Shown: piece by piece, positions 42,351 through 51,784 of the stretch
Layout of the letters: every line of letters begins with the position of its first letter
Position numbering within the stretch: position 1 is the first letter of the stretch
DNA from: Clostridia bacterium
GTDB lineage: Bacteria > Bacillota > Clostridia > Oscillospirales > CAG-272
Direction: 5' to 3'
Assembly: GCA_017621475.1 (NCBI GenBank)
Contig: JAGATA010000001.1
Span: forward strand, 1-60,390
DNA: 60,390 bases
The notes under the pieces: generated by a model
Seen by the model: only the letters and a program-made list of their open reading frames with translations
Told to the model about the DNA's origin: nothing
Database searches by the model: none
Made by a program: the position numbers and the translations under genes

Positions 42351-42379
42351 TTGATTTGTTCACAATATTGTGTTATAAT
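42351..42379 (+). promoter_or_regulatory. Promoter of the THUMP methyltransferase-galT unit
   Basis: TTGATT, 17-base spacer, TATAAT with TG one base before the -10. CACAATATTGTG, a 12-base palindrome, fills the spacer (42361-42372). Confidence 0.85.
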
Positions 42380-42426
42380 ACTATATTAACAAAAGATATA
42401 AAATTTAGACTTATTTTGGAGATAAA

Positions 42427-43557
42427 ATGCAGTATAGATTTGTTGCAACCTGCCTTTTCGGGCTTGAGCATTTGCTTGGCGAGGAGATAGACGCGCTGGG
42501 CTATAAAAGGCTTGAAACCATAGATGGCAGAGTAATTTTTGAGGGTGACATCGGTGCTGTGGCAAGATGTAACCTTTGGCTTCGCACAGCGGAGAGAGTT
42601 TTCATTCTTCTTGGCAGATGGCGCGCCACAACTTTTACGGAGCTTTTTGACGGAACGTATGCACTCCCTTGGGAGGAATGGGTCGGCAAGGATGACGCTT
42701 TCCCGGTTAAAGGTCACTCCGTGAAGAGTGCGCTTTTCAGCATACCGGATTGCCAGAGTATTGTTAAAAAAGCCGCAGTTAAAAGACTTTCCGATAAATA
42801 CGGTATTTCCTGGTTCCGTGAAACGGGCGTGAAATATCAGATAGAATTTTTTATACTTAAAGACGAAGTATTTATGATGATAGATACCTCCGGTACGGCT
42901 CTCCACAAGCGCGGTTACCGCCCGCAGACGCTTGCAGCACCCTTGCGCGAAACGCTTGCCGCGGCACTTGCAAAAACGGCGCGCCCGCGCGAGGACGTGC
43001 TCTTTTGGGACCCATTCTGCGGTTCCGCGACGATACCGATAGAGGCGTCTCTCATTATGACGAACACAGCTCCCGGTATCGGCAGGGGCTTTGCGGCAGA
43101 GGGCTTTGCCGCCATTCCCGAAAGCGCTTGGAAGGACGCAAGGGAGGAAGCTCGCTCGCTTATAAACCGTGACTCTAAATTTGAAGCGTACGCTTCCGAT
43201 ATTTCGGAAGAAGCGCTCAAAAACGCGCGTTCCGCTATTTCAAAAGCGGGGATGAACGATCACATAAAGCTTTTTAACAAAAACGCGCTTGAGATCTCCA
43301 CGGAGGGAAGGCGCGGAACGGTCGTTTGCAATCCCCCTTACGGAGAGCGCCTCGGCACGATAGAGGAAACGGAAAAGCTCTACCGCGATATGGGCAAGCA
43401 TTTCAAAACGCTCGATAATTGGCAGATATACATTATCACCTCCCACGAAAAATTCGAGCGTCTTTACGGCAGAAAAGCCGACAAAGTTCGTAAACTTTAT
43501 AACGGTATGATACCGTGTTACTATTATCAATTTTTCAGAAAGGACAATAAAAAATGA
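42427..43557 (+). CDS. THUMP-domain class I SAM-dependent RNA methyltransferase (RlmL/YpsC type)
   Basis: The 376 residues have an N-terminal ferredoxin-like plus THUMP region (CLFGLEHLLGEEIDALGY, TSGTALHKRGYR) and a methyltransferase domain with DPFCGSATIPIEASL (SAM motif I) and the NPPYGERLG catalytic motif of N2-guanine methylases. Bacterial relatives methylate 23S rRNA (G2445 by the N-terminal half of E. coli RlmL; YpsC in Bacillus). The precise site here is not known. galT overlaps the stop by 4 bases (ATGA), so the two are coupled. Confidence 0.92.
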   Translation: MQYRFVATCLFGLEHLLGEEIDALGYKRLETIDGRVIFEGDIGAVARCNLWLRTAERVFILLGRWRATTFTELFDGTYALPWEEWVGKDDAFPVKGHSVKSALFSIPDCQSIVKKAAVKRLSDKYGISWFRETGVKYQIEFFILKDEVFMMIDTSGTALHKRGYRPQTLAAPLRETLAAALAKTARPREDVLFWDPFCGSATIPIEASLIMTNTAPGIGRGFAAEGFAAIPESAWKDAREEARSLINRDSKFEAYASDISEEALKNARSAISKAGMNDHIKLFNKNALEISTEGRRGTVVCNPPYGERLGTIEETEKLYRDMGKHFKTLDNWQIYIITSHEKFERLYGRKADKVRKLYNGMIPCYYYQFFRKDNKK

Positions 43558-45038
43558 TCTGTGCAGAAATCAAACAACTTGTAAACTACGCAACGCGAAG
43601 CGGTCTTATCGCAGAGTGCGATAAAAATTACGCGGTAAACTCCATACTCGCTCTTTTGAAGCTTGATGCTTACGAGGATGTGGAATGTGAAGAAAGTGAC
43701 GACCTTGAAGCGATACTTGCCTCTCTCTGCGACTTTGCGGCAGAAAAAGGTCTTATCGACAACAACGTAACAGAGCGCGATCTTTTTGATTCCGCGCTTA
43801 TGGGTGCGCTTACGCCCCGTCCCAGCGAGGTTATCCGTAAATTCAAGGAGCTTTACTCAATCTGCCCCAGAGAAGCGACGGACTGGTACTACTCCTTCTC
43901 CAAAAATACGGATTACATAAGAACTTACCGTGTTAAAAAGGATATGAAATGGGCTGTTCCCAGCGTTTACGGCGATATCGACATTACGATCAACCTTTCA
44001 AAACCGGAAAAAGACCCGAAGGCTATTGCCGCGGCAAAGAATGCACCTCAAAATTCTTACCCCAAATGTCAGCTTTGTCCCGAGTGCGAGGGCTATGCCG
44101 GCACGCTCAATTACCCCGGCAGAAGCAACCACCGCATCATCCCGATCAAGATGGATGAAAAGGATTGGTTCTTCCAGTATTCTCCTTACGTTTATTATAA
44201 TGAGCATTGCATCGCGCTTTCCGCGGAGCATACGCCGATGAAGATAGACAGAAGCTCTTTTGTGAAGATGCTTGATTTTATCTCCATCTTCCCGCATTAT
44301 TTTATCGGTTCCAATGCGGACCTTCCTATCGTAGGCGGTTCCATTCTTTCCCACGACCATATGCAAGGCGGCAGATATACCTTTGCTATGGAGAAGGCTC
44401 CCATTGAAAAAGCTATCGAATTCGCTGAATTTCCGGACGTTGAAGCGGGCATTGTAAAATGGCCTCTTTCCGTTATCCGCCTGACAAGCGTAAACAGAGA
44501 AAATATTATTGACCTTGCTGATATGATACTTGGCGCTTGGCGCGATTATACGGACGAAGATGCTTTTATCTATGCTTACACGGACGGCGTTCCCCACAAC
44601 ACCATCACCCCTATTGCAAGAATGAGGGGCGGCAAATATGAGCTTGACCTCGTGCTTCGCAACAATATCACAACAGAGGAACATCCCCTTGGTGTTTACC
44701 ATCCCCACGCAGAGCTCCACAATATCAAGAAAGAAAACATTGGTCTTATCGAAGTAATGGGCCTTGCAGTGCTTCCTGCAAGACTTAAAAAAGAGATGGA
44801 ACTTCTTGCAAAGACTGTTCTTTCGGGAAATGCTATAGTTGCAGTTCCCGAAATAGAAAAGCACGCGGAATGGTTCGATTCCTTTAAAGACAAATATGTT
44901 TTCACCGAAGACAATATAGACAAAATACTTCACGATGAAATAGGCAACACATTTATTCGCGTTCTTGAGGACGCGGGCGTTTACAAATGCACCGAAGAGG
45001 GCAGAGAGGCATTTGTACGCTTTATAGAAAGCATCTAA
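43554..45038 (+). CDS. galT: UDP-glucose--hexose-1-phosphate uridylyltransferase, Bacillus type
   Basis: GalT exchanges UMP between UDP-glucose and galactose-1-phosphate in the Leloir pathway. The 494-residue form is the Gram-positive family (GalT class 2), with CQLCPECEGYAGTLNYPGRS, a SAEHTPMKI loop and the catalytic GSILSHDHMQGGRY, in which the HDHMQ is the HxHxQ-type active site. galK and galE are not near. The ATG overlaps the methyltransferase stop. The ABC genes follow after 19 bases. Confidence 0.95.
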   Translation: MICAEIKQLVNYATRSGLIAECDKNYAVNSILALLKLDAYEDVECEESDDLEAILASLCDFAAEKGLIDNNVTERDLFDSALMGALTPRPSEVIRKFKELYSICPREATDWYYSFSKNTDYIRTYRVKKDMKWAVPSVYGDIDITINLSKPEKDPKAIAAAKNAPQNSYPKCQLCPECEGYAGTLNYPGRSNHRIIPIKMDEKDWFFQYSPYVYYNEHCIALSAEHTPMKIDRSSFVKMLDFISIFPHYFIGSNADLPIVGGSILSHDHMQGGRYTFAMEKAPIEKAIEFAEFPDVEAGIVKWPLSVIRLTSVNRENIIDLADMILGAWRDYTDEDAFIYAYTDGVPHNTITPIARMRGGKYELDLVLRNNITTEEHPLGVYHPHAELHNIKKENIGLIEVMGLAVLPARLKKEMELLAKTVLSGNAIVAVPEIEKHAEWFDSFKDKYVFTEDNIDKILHDEIGNTFIRVLEDAGVYKCTEEGREAFVRFIESI

Positions 45039-45057
45039 TTTTATCGGAGGTTTTTAT

Positions 45058-46803
45058 ATGATCAAAAAACTATTAAAATGCGTAAGAGAATATAAGATCT
45101 ACGCAATTTTGACGCCTCTTCTTGTTGCGGGCGAGGCGGCGATGGACGTTTTGATCCCATACATAATGTCCAAGCTCATTGACAACGGCATTGAAAAAGG
45201 CGATATGGCATATACCTGGAAAATAGGCATTTTGCTTGCATTTGTCTGCATTGTGGCGCTTGCATTCGGTATGTTTTCGGGTATTACCGCGGCAAAGGCT
45301 TCTACGGGTTTTGCTTCCAACCTTCGCCACGATATGTATTACAGAATACAGAATTATTCGTTTTCAAACATCGATAAGTTTTCGCCTGCGAGCATCGTTA
45401 CCCGACTTACAACGGACGTTAACAACGTGCAGAACGCCTTTCAGATGATAACGAGAGTTGCGGTACGCGCACCTTTGATGCTTATTTTCGCTGTTTCTAT
45501 GGCGTTCAGCATAAATGCAAAACTTTCTCTTGTTTTTGTTGCTGTAATTCCGATATTGGGCGGCGGTCTCTTTTTGATAATCAAAAAAGCACACCCCATT
45601 TTTGAAAAAGTCTTTAAGCTTTACGATAAACTTAACAATGTTGTTGCGGAAAATCTCCACGGCATTCGCGTTGTAAAGAGCTTTGTTCGCGAAGAACGCG
45701 AAAACAAGAAGTTTAACGATGTTTCTTCCGATATTTACAAAAACTTTTCTAAAGCGGAAAAGATACTTGCATTCAACTCTCCGCTTATGCAGTTCTCTAT
45801 GTATTTCTGCATAATACTTATCTCTTGGTTTGCGGCTCACTTTATCGTGCAGTCCGGCAATAATCCCGATAACGGTATGACAACGGGTCTTCTTATGACT
45901 CTTATCTCCTACGCTTCGCAGATACTTATGAGTCTTATGATGCTTTCTTTCGTTTTCGTTATGATAACGATCTCCCGCGCATCCGCAGGACGTATCGTTG
46001 AAGTTCTTGATGAAGAAAGCGACATCGTAAGCCCCGAAAACGCAGTAAACGAAGTAAAAGACGGCTCTATCGTTTTCGAAAACGTGGATTTCAGCTATGC
46101 GAAGGATAAAAATAAGCTCTGCCTTGAAGGAGTTAACCTTTATATTAAGGCGGGTGAAACCGTTGGTATCATCGGCGGTACGGGTTCTTCAAAAACGACG
46201 CTCGTTCATCTTATCCCAAGACTCTATGATGCAACAAACGGTTCTGTTCGCGTTGGCGGCAGAGACGTGCGCGAATACGATATAAAATCGCTTCGTGATG
46301 AGGTTGCGGTGGTTCTTCAAAAGAACGTTCTTTTCTCCGGTACGATAAAAGAAAACCTGCGCTGGGGCAAAGAGGACGCAACGGATGAAGAGATCAAGCA
46401 CGCTTGTGTGCTTGCCTGCGCGGATGAGTTCGTGGAAACCTTCCCGGATAAATACGATACTCACATAGAGCAGGGCGGTGCAAACGTATCCGGCGGTCAG
46501 AAGCAGCGTCTTTGCATTGCGCGTGCGCTGCTTAAAAAGCCGAAGATACTTATCCTTGACGACTCCACAAGTGCTGTCGATACGGCGACGGACGCAAAGA
46601 TAAGAAAAGCTTTCCGCGAAGAGATCCCAAATACGACAAAGATCATCATTGCGCAGAGAATTTCTTCCGTTCAGGAAGCGGATAAGATAATCGTGCTTGA
46701 TGACGGTAAGGTAAACGACGTTGGCAACCACAAAGAACTTCTTGAACGTAACAGTATATACCGCGAGGTATATACATCTCAGCAGAAGGGAGCGATGGAA
46801 TAA
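45058..46803 (+). CDS. ABC exporter half-transporter A, degenerate ATP site
   Basis: The 581-residue protein has a six-segment exporter membrane domain and an ATP-binding domain. Walker A is GGTGSSKTT (Gly373-Thr380), where the last glycine of GxxGxGK is Ser378. Walker B ends ILDDSTSAVD with Asp502 in place of the catalytic glutamate. The signature is NVSGGQKQRL. This is the noncatalytic half of a heterodimeric exporter of the BmrC/TM287 class. The stop TAA shares a base with the ATG of the partner gene, so subunits are made in equal amounts. The substrate is unknown, lipid or drug. Confidence 0.93.
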   Translation: MIKKLLKCVREYKIYAILTPLLVAGEAAMDVLIPYIMSKLIDNGIEKGDMAYTWKIGILLAFVCIVALAFGMFSGITAAKASTGFASNLRHDMYYRIQNYSFSNIDKFSPASIVTRLTTDVNNVQNAFQMITRVAVRAPLMLIFAVSMAFSINAKLSLVFVAVIPILGGGLFLIIKKAHPIFEKVFKLYDKLNNVVAENLHGIRVVKSFVREERENKKFNDVSSDIYKNFSKAEKILAFNSPLMQFSMYFCIILISWFAAHFIVQSGNNPDNGMTTGLLMTLISYASQILMSLMMLSFVFVMITISRASAGRIVEVLDEESDIVSPENAVNEVKDGSIVFENVDFSYAKDKNKLCLEGVNLYIKAGETVGIIGGTGSSKTTLVHLIPRLYDATNGSVRVGGRDVREYDIKSLRDEVAVVLQKNVLFSGTIKENLRWGKEDATDEEIKHACVLACADEFVETFPDKYDTHIEQGGANVSGGQKQRLCIARALLKKPKILILDDSTSAVDTATDAKIRKAFREEIPNTTKIIIAQRISSVQEADKIIVLDDGKVNDVGNHKELLERNSIYREVYTSQQKGAME

Positions 46804-48722
46804 TGAGTAATGTTAATAAGAAAGCTGCTCCCGATATGAAAAAAAGACCGAAAATAGATTTTAAGATAATCGGCAGAATACTTTCGTACATCAAGGGTAA
46901 ATACAGAGTATACTTCCTTATCGCCATGGCAGGAACGCTTATTTCAGCTTTTGCAAGCGTTTATGGAATTATGTTCCTTGAAGAACTTATAGACGGACAT
47001 ATCGCTCCGCTTGTTGAAACTGTTCTTGGGGGCGGGGAGGCAGACTTTTCGGGGCTTCTTCTTGCTCTTGTAAAAATAGCGGGTATCTATGTTGTAGGTA
47101 TAGTGGGTAACTTTACCTGCTCCTATATTATGGTGCTTATATCGCAGGGCGTGCTCAAAAAGATACGCGACGATATGTTCTTCCATATGCAGACGCTTCC
47201 CATCAAGTATTTTGATACAAACGCTTTCGGCGATATTATGAGCCGTTACACGAACGATACGGATACTCTTGAGCAGATGATCGCGCAGAGTATTCCGCAG
47301 ATCATAAATACGTTTTTAACCGTTACAATCGTTCTTATTGCTATGATAAAAACGAGCTGGCAGCTCACTCTGTTTATGTTCTTTACGATCGGCTGTATGC
47401 TTCTCATTACAAAGTATATCGGCGGTAAAAGCGGAAAATACTTTATGGCCCAGCAAAAATCTTTCGGTAAGCTCGACGGCTATATCGAAGAAATGATCAA
47501 CGGTCAGAAGGTCGTTAAAGTATTTAACCACGAAGAAGTTTCTAAAAAAGAATTTGACGAGCTGAATACAGAGCTTCGTGAAAACGCGAAGAATGCAAAT
47601 AAATTTGCAAATATTCTTATGCCTATTATGGGTAACCTCGGCTATTTGCAGTATGTTCTTCTTGCCTGCGTTGGCGGCGCGCTTGCCATCAGCGGTGCAG
47701 GATCTCTTACCATCGGCGGTATTGTTTCTTTCCTTGAACTTTCCAGAAGCTTTACGCGCCCCATAACGCAGGTATCCCAGCAGATCAACTCTGTTGCAAT
47801 GGCTCTTGCGGGTGCGGGACGTATCTTCAATATGATAGATGAACCCAGCGAAGTTGACGATGGCTACGTTACTCTTGTAAATGCAAAATATACGCACGAG
47901 GGTAAGCTTGTGGAAACGAAAGAGCGCACGGGTATGTGGGCTTGGAAGCACCCCCACGCGGCAGACGGTACTGTGACATATACACAGCTTCGCGGTGACG
48001 TTAGACTTACAGACGTTGATTTTGGATATGTAGAAGGAAAACCGGTTCTTCACGATGTAAGCGTGTTTGCAGAACCCGGACAAAAGGTTGCATTTGTTGG
48101 TGCAACAGGTGCCGGAAAAACTACCATCACGAACCTTATCAACCGTTTCTACGATATTGCGGACGGCAAGATAAGATACGACGGTATCAATATCAACAAG
48201 ATAAAGAAAGCCGACCTTCGCCGTTCCCTTGGCATAGTTTTGCAGGAAACTAACCTCTTTACGGGTACTGTAAGAGAGAATATTCGTTACGGCAAACTTG
48301 ACGCAACGGACGAAGAGGTTGAGGCAGCGGCTGTTCTTGCAAACGCTCACGATTTTATCAAGCGTTTGCCAAAGGGATATGATACGATGCTTACGGGCGG
48401 CGGTGCAAACCTTTCCCAGGGGCAGCGCCAGCTTATTGCAATCGCGCGTGCCGCTGTTGCAGATCCCCCTGTTATGATACTTGACGAAGCTACGTCGAGC
48501 ATCGATACGAGAACGGAAGCAATAGTTTCTGCGGGTATGGATTCGCTTATGTTCGGCAGAACGGTATTTGTTATCGCGCACAGACTCTCCACGGTACAAA
48601 ATTCCGATGTAATTATGGTTCTTGAGCGCGGCAGAATTATAGAGCGCGGCAACCACGATGAGCTTATTGCCAAGAAGGGCAAATATTATCAGCTTTATAC
48701 AGGCGCTTTTGAGCTTGAATAA
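46803..48722 (+). CDS. ABC exporter half-transporter B, catalytic
   Basis: The 639-residue partner has the same architecture, with intact Walker A (GATGAGKTT), Walker B VMILDEATSSID with catalytic Glu562, and a noncanonical signature NLSQGQRQLI. Between membrane and ATP-binding domains it carries an insertion of ~55 residues (with WAWKHPHAADGTVTYTQLRG), seen in BmrD-type proteins of Gram-positives. Together with the preceding half it should form one heterodimeric exporter with one active ATP site. pdxK-like follows after 25 bases. Confidence 0.94.
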   Translation: MSNVNKKAAPDMKKRPKIDFKIIGRILSYIKGKYRVYFLIAMAGTLISAFASVYGIMFLEELIDGHIAPLVETVLGGGEADFSGLLLALVKIAGIYVVGIVGNFTCSYIMVLISQGVLKKIRDDMFFHMQTLPIKYFDTNAFGDIMSRYTNDTDTLEQMIAQSIPQIINTFLTVTIVLIAMIKTSWQLTLFMFFTIGCMLLITKYIGGKSGKYFMAQQKSFGKLDGYIEEMINGQKVVKVFNHEEVSKKEFDELNTELRENAKNANKFANILMPIMGNLGYLQYVLLACVGGALAISGAGSLTIGGIVSFLELSRSFTRPITQVSQQINSVAMALAGAGRIFNMIDEPSEVDDGYVTLVNAKYTHEGKLVETKERTGMWAWKHPHAADGTVTYTQLRGDVRLTDVDFGYVEGKPVLHDVSVFAEPGQKVAFVGATGAGKTTITNLINRFYDIADGKIRYDGININKIKKADLRRSLGIVLQETNLFTGTVRENIRYGKLDATDEEVEAAAVLANAHDFIKRLPKGYDTMLTGGGANLSQGQRQLIAIARAAVADPPVMILDEATSSIDTRTEAIVSAGMDSLMFGRTVFVIAHRLSTVQNSDVIMVLERGRIIERGNHDELIAKKGKYYQLYTGAFELE

Positions 48723-48747
48723 TTTTTTTGAAATCAGGTAAAAAACA

Positions 48748-49584
48748 ATGAAAAGAATAGTTACTATCCAGGATATTTCTTGCGTAGGAAAGTGCTCCCT
48801 TACGGTAGCGCTTCCCATAATTTCCGCTATGGGTACGGAAGCGGCGGTCATTCCAACGGCTGTGCTTTCCACACATACGGCTTTTTCAAACTTTACTTTC
48901 TGCGACCTTACAAAAGAGATCGCACCCATTTGCGAGCATTGGAAGAACGCGGGAATCGGTTTTGACGCAATTTATACGGGATATCTTGGCTCCTTTGAGC
49001 AGATAGAACTCACGGAAAGGCTTATAGCAGATTTTAAAACAGAAGAAAATATTATTCTCGTTGACCCTGCTATGGCGGACGGCGGAAAGCTTTACAAAGG
49101 CTTTACCGTTGATTTTGCAAAGCGTATGGCAAGCCTTTGCGCAAAGGCGGACGTAATTGTCCCCAACCTTACGGAAGCATCGTTTATGCTCGGTATCCCG
49201 TACGTTGATTGCGGATACGATGAAACGTATATAAGGGACGTGCTCAAAAAACTTACCGACCTTGGCTGTAAGACGGCTGTGCTTACCGGTGTAAGCTTTG
49301 AAGCAGGCAAGCTCGGTGTAATGTCCTATAACAGCGAAACCGGGGAGTATTTCTCCTATTTCCGCGAGCGTATTCCCGAAAGTTTCCACGGTACGGGCGA
49401 TGTTTATGCTTCCACTTTCCTCGGTGCGCTTATGCGCGGCAGAAGCGTGGAGGATGCTCTTATGATTGCAACGGACTTTACCGTTGAAAGCATAAAAGCT
49501 ACTATAAATAACACTCCCGATAGAAAATACGGTGTAAACTTTGAGGAAGCTGTGCCGTACCTTGTTTCCAGAATGGATAAATAA
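48748..49584 (+). CDS. Pyridoxamine/pyridoxal kinase
   Basis: The 278-residue ribokinase-fold protein phosphorylates vitamin B6 vitamers. Visible parts are the start RIVTIQDISCVGKCSLTVAL, the GFDAIYTGYLGS strand, VDPAMADGGKLY, PNLTEASFMLGIPY and the ATP/anion-hole motif FHGTGDVYASTFLGA with the catalytic Asp. This matches the clostridial pyridoxamine kinases related to PdxY. AGGT lies 9 bases before ATG. A terminator follows. Confidence 0.92.
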   Translation: MKRIVTIQDISCVGKCSLTVALPIISAMGTEAAVIPTAVLSTHTAFSNFTFCDLTKEIAPICEHWKNAGIGFDAIYTGYLGSFEQIELTERLIADFKTEENIILVDPAMADGGKLYKGFTVDFAKRMASLCAKADVIVPNLTEASFMLGIPYVDCGYDETYIRDVLKKLTDLGCKTAVLTGVSFEAGKLGVMSYNSETGEYFSYFRERIPESFHGTGDVYASTFLGALMRGRSVEDALMIATDFTVESIKATINNTPDRKYGVNFEEAVPYLVSRMDK

Positions 49585-49590
49585 CAACTC

Positions 49591-49624
49591 AAGCTCCGAT
49601 GTTTTTAGGCATCGGAGCTTTTTG
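49591..49624 (+). terminator. Terminator after the pyridoxamine kinase gene
   Basis: AAGCTCCGATG, loop TTTTTAGG, CATCGGAGCTT, then TTTG. Confidence 0.92.
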
Positions 49625-49729
49625 TTACCTCGGAAATTGCGCGAGTTAAGCCTTATATCCGGGGGAAGCCTTTTTGTGAAATTCACAATTTTTTAATATT
49701 GGTTAATATTTTCTTAACCCTTTTATTGA

Positions 49730-49758
49730 TTGTTTGTTAAGCACTCTTGGCATATAAT
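49730..49758 (+). promoter_or_regulatory. Promoter of the GT2/two-component unit
   Basis: TTGTTT, 17-base spacer, TATAAT; 29 bases before the start. It lacks the extended -10. Confidence 0.7.
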
Positions 49759-49787
49759 ATATGTAAAGAATTGCCAAGGAGAAAGTT

Positions 49788-51056
49788 ATGCAAGTTTTGG
49801 AAAATATTATATCGGTAATTTCGGTTTTGTTCTTTGTGTGTTATTTTTATCAATTTGTATATATTGCCGTGCCTTTTTTCAAAAAGGAGAAAAAACACGC
49901 AAAACCGAAAAACAACAGTTTTGCCGTGCTCATCTGCGCGCGCAATGAGAGCGAGGTAATAGCCGACCTTATCGAAAGCATAAAAAAGCAGACTTATGAT
50001 AATGCTCTTATAAATATTTTCGTTATGGCGGATAATTGCACGGACGATACCGCCAATATCGCAAGAAACGCGGGAGCTATCGTCTATGAAAGATTTGATA
50101 AAGATCTTGTAGGCAAAGGGTATGCGCTTAATTTGTTGCTGCAAAAAATTTCTTGTGATTTCCCGAAAGGGTTTGACGGATACTTTGTTTTTGACGCGGA
50201 CAACCTTCTTTCGGAAGATTATATAGAGAAGATGAACTATGTTTTTTCGGATGGATATGATATTGTTACAAGCTATCGAAACTCCAAAAATTACGGCGAT
50301 AATTGGATAAGCGCAGGATATGCGCTTTGGTTTCTTCGCGAGTCGAAATATCTGAACCGCGCTCGTATGCTGCTTGGGACAAGCTGCGCTGTTTCGGGTA
50401 CGGGATTTGTCTTCAGCCGCAAAATTTTGGAAGAACAGGGAGATTGGCCGTTTCACTTGCTTACGGAGGATATAGAATTTTCCGTTCATCATATAACGGA
50501 AAGGCGCAGGATAGGCTTTGCAGATGCAGTGCTTTATGATGAACAACCTGTAACTTTTTCCCAATCATGGCATCAACGTATGCGTTGGGCGTGCGGTTTT
50601 TTGCAAGTTTTTAAAAAATACGGAAAAAAACTTCTTTGCGGTATGGCGCGCGGAAGCTTTTCGTGTTATGATATGTGTATGAACATTATGCCTGCGCTTG
50701 TTCTTACGATGCTTAGCATTATATTAAATACGGTGCTTGTTTTTATGGGGCTTGCTTCGGGAGATGCGGCGTATGCCGCGATGACGGTTATAAAGACTTT
50801 CTTGGGGCTTTACACTACCGTATTTATCGTGGGGCTTATCACCGTGGTAACGGAATGGAAGCGTATTTACGTAAGCGCGCCGAAAAAGATACTTTATACT
50901 TTCACGTTTCCTTTGTTTATGATGACGTATATACCCATATCGGTGGTGGCTCTTTTTAAAAAGCAGACCTATTGGAAGCCGATCTTGCATCATAAAAAGG
51001 CAAGCTCTGTTCCAACGCGGCAAAAGCAAAAGGCTTTGAAAACGGAAATAAATTAA
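49788..51056 (+). CDS. Membrane-bound family 2 glycosyltransferase
   Basis: The 422-residue protein begins with one membrane helix, then a GT2 domain: FAVLICARNESEVIADLIES, YFVFDADNLLSEDY (DxD-like metal site), LLTEDIEFS (acceptor-site ED) and QSWHQRMRWACGF (the Q/RxxRW motif of processive enzymes). Three or four membrane helices follow. This is the layout of synthases for hyaluronan-, poly-GlcNAc- or cellulose-like polymers, and of some lipid glycosyltransferases; the product cannot be named. The response regulator starts 23 bases later. Confidence 0.9.
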   Translation: MQVLENIISVISVLFFVCYFYQFVYIAVPFFKKEKKHAKPKNNSFAVLICARNESEVIADLIESIKKQTYDNALINIFVMADNCTDDTANIARNAGAIVYERFDKDLVGKGYALNLLLQKISCDFPKGFDGYFVFDADNLLSEDYIEKMNYVFSDGYDIVTSYRNSKNYGDNWISAGYALWFLRESKYLNRARMLLGTSCAVSGTGFVFSRKILEEQGDWPFHLLTEDIEFSVHHITERRRIGFADAVLYDEQPVTFSQSWHQRMRWACGFLQVFKKYGKKLLCGMARGSFSCYDMCMNIMPALVLTMLSIILNTVLVFMGLASGDAAYAAMTVIKTFLGLYTTVFIVGLITVVTEWKRIYVSAPKKILYTFTFPLFMMTYIPISVVALFKKQTYWKPILHHKKASSVPTRQKQKALKTEIN

Positions 51057-51079
51057 GACAATAAAAAGGTGATATAGAT

Positions 51080-51784
51080 ATGTATAACATTCTTATTTGT
51101 GATGACGAAAACGATATAGTAAGCGCCCTTAAAATATATCTTTGCGCAGAAGGGTACCGCGTATTTGAAGCATACAACGGAAAAGAAGCTCTCGATATTG
51201 TGGACAGAGAGGAAATACATCTTGTGCTGCTCGATATTATGATGCCGAAAATGGACGGTATTACCGCAACGACAAAGATAAGAGAGATATCCAACGTGCC
51301 GATAATATTGCTCACGGCAAAATCGGAGGATACGGACAAGGTGTTGGGGCTTAACATCGGTGCTGACGATTACGTTACGAAGCCATTTAATCCCGTGGAG
51401 GTTATTGCGCGCGTAAAATCCAACATCCGCCGTTATATACAGCTTGGCGGCGGAGAGGTGAAGCCCTCCCGCATAGTTATAGGGGGAATTACGCTTGACG
51501 ACAACGAAAAATCCGTTTATCTTGACGGTGAGCTCGTTGCGCTCACTCCTCGCGAATACGATATCCTCAAGCTATTTATGCAAAACCCGGGAACGGTTTT
51601 TTCTCCCAAGGATATATACCGCAAGGTATGGGGCGAGATACCGATAAACGCGGAAAATGCCGTTGCTGTTCACATCCGCCATATGCGCGAAAAGCTGGAG
51701 ATAAATCCGGCAGATCCTCGCTACATAAAGGTTGTTTGGGGGCAAGGGTATAAAATCGAGAGGGCGCAAAATGAAAAAGTTTAA
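51080..51784 (+). CDS. OmpR/VanR-type response regulator
   Basis: The 234-residue protein has a receiver domain with the phosphorylation site Asp52 (LVLLDIMMPKMDG), conserved T/K pair (ILLTAKSED, VTKPFNP), and a winged-helix DNA-binding domain (LTPREYDILKLFMQNPGTVF, AVAVHIRHMREKL). The histidine kinase gene overlaps its end by 14 bases. It might control the upstream glycosyltransferase gene or a cell-envelope regulon (context only). Confidence 0.95.
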   Translation: MYNILICDDENDIVSALKIYLCAEGYRVFEAYNGKEALDIVDREEIHLVLLDIMMPKMDGITATTKIREISNVPIILLTAKSEDTDKVLGLNIGADDYVTKPFNPVEVIARVKSNIRRYIQLGGGEVKPSRIVIGGITLDDNEKSVYLDGELVALTPREYDILKLFMQNPGTVFSPKDIYRKVWGEIPINAENAVAVHIRHMREKLEINPADPRYIKVVWGQGYKIERAQNEKV

